NCBI GenBank assembly: GCA_030549775.1
Contig: CM060180.1
Location: forward strand, 85,821,172 to 85,885,171
Reading direction: 5' to 3'
Length of the DNA: 64,000 bases
Source: Tamarix chinensis
Lineage: Eukaryota; Streptophyta; Magnoliopsida; Caryophyllales; Tamaricaceae
Shown in pieces: positions 62,285-64,000 of the stretch. The first letter of the stretch is position 1. Every line of letters starts with the position of its first letter. A program made the translations under genes and the position numbers. The notes beneath the pieces were generated by a model. It made no database searches. It was not told the origin of the DNA and saw nothing but the letters and a program-made list of their open reading frames with translations.

Positions 62285-62615
62285 ACCCCACTATTATAGC
62301 CGGTGGAACGGTCGTGAGGGTACATGCCCTGCCACTATTTTAGCCGGTGGAATGGTCGCAAGGGTAGCATACCCTGCCACTATTATTTGCCGGTGGACCG
62401 GTCTGACCCCGACTCACAAGGTGTTCCACTGTAAGTAATTAGTATCTTTCTTGTATCTTATCGCTTTTATGTTTGGTTTGTTGAGCACAGAATCCCCTAC
62501 TATTATAGCCGGTGGAACATTCGCGAGGGTACATGTCCTGCCACTATTTTAGCCGGTGGAACGGTCGCGAGGGTAACATACCCTGCCACTATTATTTGCC
62601 GGTGGACCGGTCTAG
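62285..62615 (+). repeat. CCGGTGGAaCGGTC repeats in second LTR
   Basis: Six GCCGGTGGA(A/C)(C/T)(G/A)(G/T)TC motifs, each preceded by CACTATT or CTACTATT. Several are followed by GCGAGGGTA or GCAAGGGTA, a spacer different from that in the first LTR, so the array has diverged between copies. Confidence 0.8.
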
Positions 62616-62939
62616 GTTCGGCTCAACATATTTCTCTTTAAGTGATTAGTGTCTTAACGTGTCTTATTCGAAAGAACTTTACCCTTAACATGCATGTCCA
62701 AAAAGGCCACGTGACATCACATCATAACTTGCAGCATACCCATATCAGCATATACCAAAAGGGCACATGAACACACATTGGTTCCAAGCTATGCCACACG
62801 TGAAACAGTTAAGATAACAACTTATAGAATACGACATATAATTATATAGGCCACCCAAGGCGTGTAGGACACATAGCACACATTCGGCTTTAGCTACACC
62901 TTTACTCGGTTTAAGTTACCGAGCTAACTCCCACACTTA

Positions 62940-63790
62940 TTAGGCCACTAAACACCCTTCGTAATTATTACACTTAATATAATTCCCATTTGATTGGTGA
63001 GATTACTAATTTGACATTTTTCCTTTATTATAATTAATAAACTATCCTTGAGTTAGTCAAATTACTAAATTACCCTTCCTCATTATCCTAATTACCAAAT
63101 TATCCCTTTATTTAGTTAATTTACCAAATTACCCTCACACTTATCCCATTTACCATTTTACCCTTCATTATCAAATTATCATTTTACCCTTATCAAGTAT
63201 TATAATTACTGAGTTACTCCTTTCCAATTTCCACTTTTATCCCTTTTATTTACAAAATTATCATTTTATCCTTTTGTTATAAAATTTCCAATTTGCCCCT
63301 TTATTACAAAGTTATTAAATTGCCCTTGTATTTTAAAATTACCAAATTACCCTTTTTATTACAAAGTTACCAAATTGCCCCTTTTTTTTTTACAAAATTA
63401 CCAAATTGCCCTTTTGTTGTAAAATTACCAATTTACCCTTTTGTTATAAAGTTACCAAATTGCCCTTTTTTTGCAAAATTACCAAATTGGCCTTTTGTTA
63501 CGAAATTTTCAAATTACCCTTTTATTACAAAATTACCAAATTGCCTTTTTAATACAAAATTACTAATTTGCCCTTTTGTTACAAAATTACCAAATTGCCT
63601 TTTTGTTGCAAAATTACCAAATTGGCCTTTTGTTAGAAAATTATCAATTTACCCTTTTATTACATAATTACCGATTTGCCCTTTTATTATAAAATTATCA
63701 ATTTACCATTTAATTATAAAATTACCAAATTTCCCTTTTATCACCAAATTACCAAATTATCCTTTCACTTATAAATTTACCATCTTACCC
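62940..63790 (+). repeat. ~27-bp array ACCAAATTGCCCTTTTnTTACAAAATT
   Basis: The most regular part (about 63280-63670) has a period near 27 bp. Because that is 9 codons, one frame stays open (63293-63667) and encodes repeats like KLPNCPFVT. This is most likely a by-product of the period. Confidence 0.9.
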
Positions 63791-64000
63791 CTTATTACTC
63801 CACTTATATTAAATTATTATTATTACTACATAAAATATTAACTTTAATCTCTCATCTTCAACTCTTATAATTAATGTAACATTATTAGCACCCATATATA
63901 TTCTAGGCCATAATCTTGTACAAGATACATTAATAAAATCCCCTAAGGCTCATGAAATACTAATCATACATTAAGATCACAATAGCATAATACAACATGG

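Larger units (their letters stand above)
61552..64000 (+). mobile_element. Second copy of the large LTR (truncated by window end)
   Basis: Starts TGTAACACCCCCAAAATTCA and follows the solo LTR at 28828 block by block: GCCACACTTAGTAC, AGACCGGTTCACTC, CAGTACCAAGTGCTAAGGCT, CCCATTGAATAGGCA, TACTGAGTAACCCTTTAA, then the CCGGTGGA repeats and the ACCAAATTGCCC array. Whether it is a solo LTR or the edge of a full element cannot be told here. Confidence 0.88.

Noticed and set aside
63293..63667. 124-codon repeat protein (KLPNCPFVT-like units)
   Set aside because: It exists only because the array period is close to 27 bp; it is within a noncoding LTR and fails where the spacing changes.

Overview
This is plant nuclear DNA, almost certainly from a flowering plant with a large, transposon-rich genome. 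The evidence is GT-AG introns, an SGR2-type plant phospholipase gene, plant Ty1/copia and Ty3/gypsy (chromovirus) retrotransposons, L1-type LINEs and Stowaway/hAT-type MITEs. The species cannot be fixed from the sequence. Introns above 20 kb made of nested transposons suggest a lineage that tolerates long introns.

The window is dominated by one host gene on the + strand: the SHOOT GRAVITROPISM 2 (SGR2) orthologue, a DDHD-domain, phosphatidic-acid-preferring phospholipase A1-like protein. I could place 17 coding exons from 3809 to the stop codon at 59372-59374. They sum to 2202 bases, stay in one frame, and encode the C-terminal 733 residues. The lipase GxSxG motif (GHSLG) and all four D-D-H-D residues are present. 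The first roughly 200 residues must lie upstream of the window. About 96% of the gene interval is intron.

Layout: 1-3808 is intron holding an AAT-rich tract and a GGGTC/GGGTT-rich hAT-like repeat with a second MITE nested in it. Exons 1-2 (3809-4461) flank a Stowaway MITE. Intron 2 (4462-13866) holds a gag-only LTR element and several local duplications. Exons 3-10 (13867-18261) include the lipase core. Intron 10 (18262-40808) holds a gypsy fragment, a second gag-only element, a copia element carrying two hAT-like MITEs and a 5.05-kb solo LTR, a third gag-only element with a LINE inside, and a Stowaway MITE. Exons 11-14 (40809-42040) start the DDHD domain. Intron 14 (42041-58729) is one gag-only element blown apart by three LINEs, one of which itself holds a MITE, an LTR-like insert and a whole chromovirus. 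Exons 15-17 (58730-59374) end the gene. The remainder is 3'UTR, AT-rich spacer, and the start of a second copy of the 5-kb LTR, which runs off the end.

No gene system beyond SGR2 and its transposons is visible. The points most worth following are: the inverted pair of near-identical LINE copies flanking exons 11-14 (possible intronic hairpin or circular RNA); the gag-only LTR family (four copies, all antisense, repeatedly hit by LINEs); a hAT-like MITE family defined by three exact 8-bp target duplications; and the solo LTR with an internal ~27-bp array.
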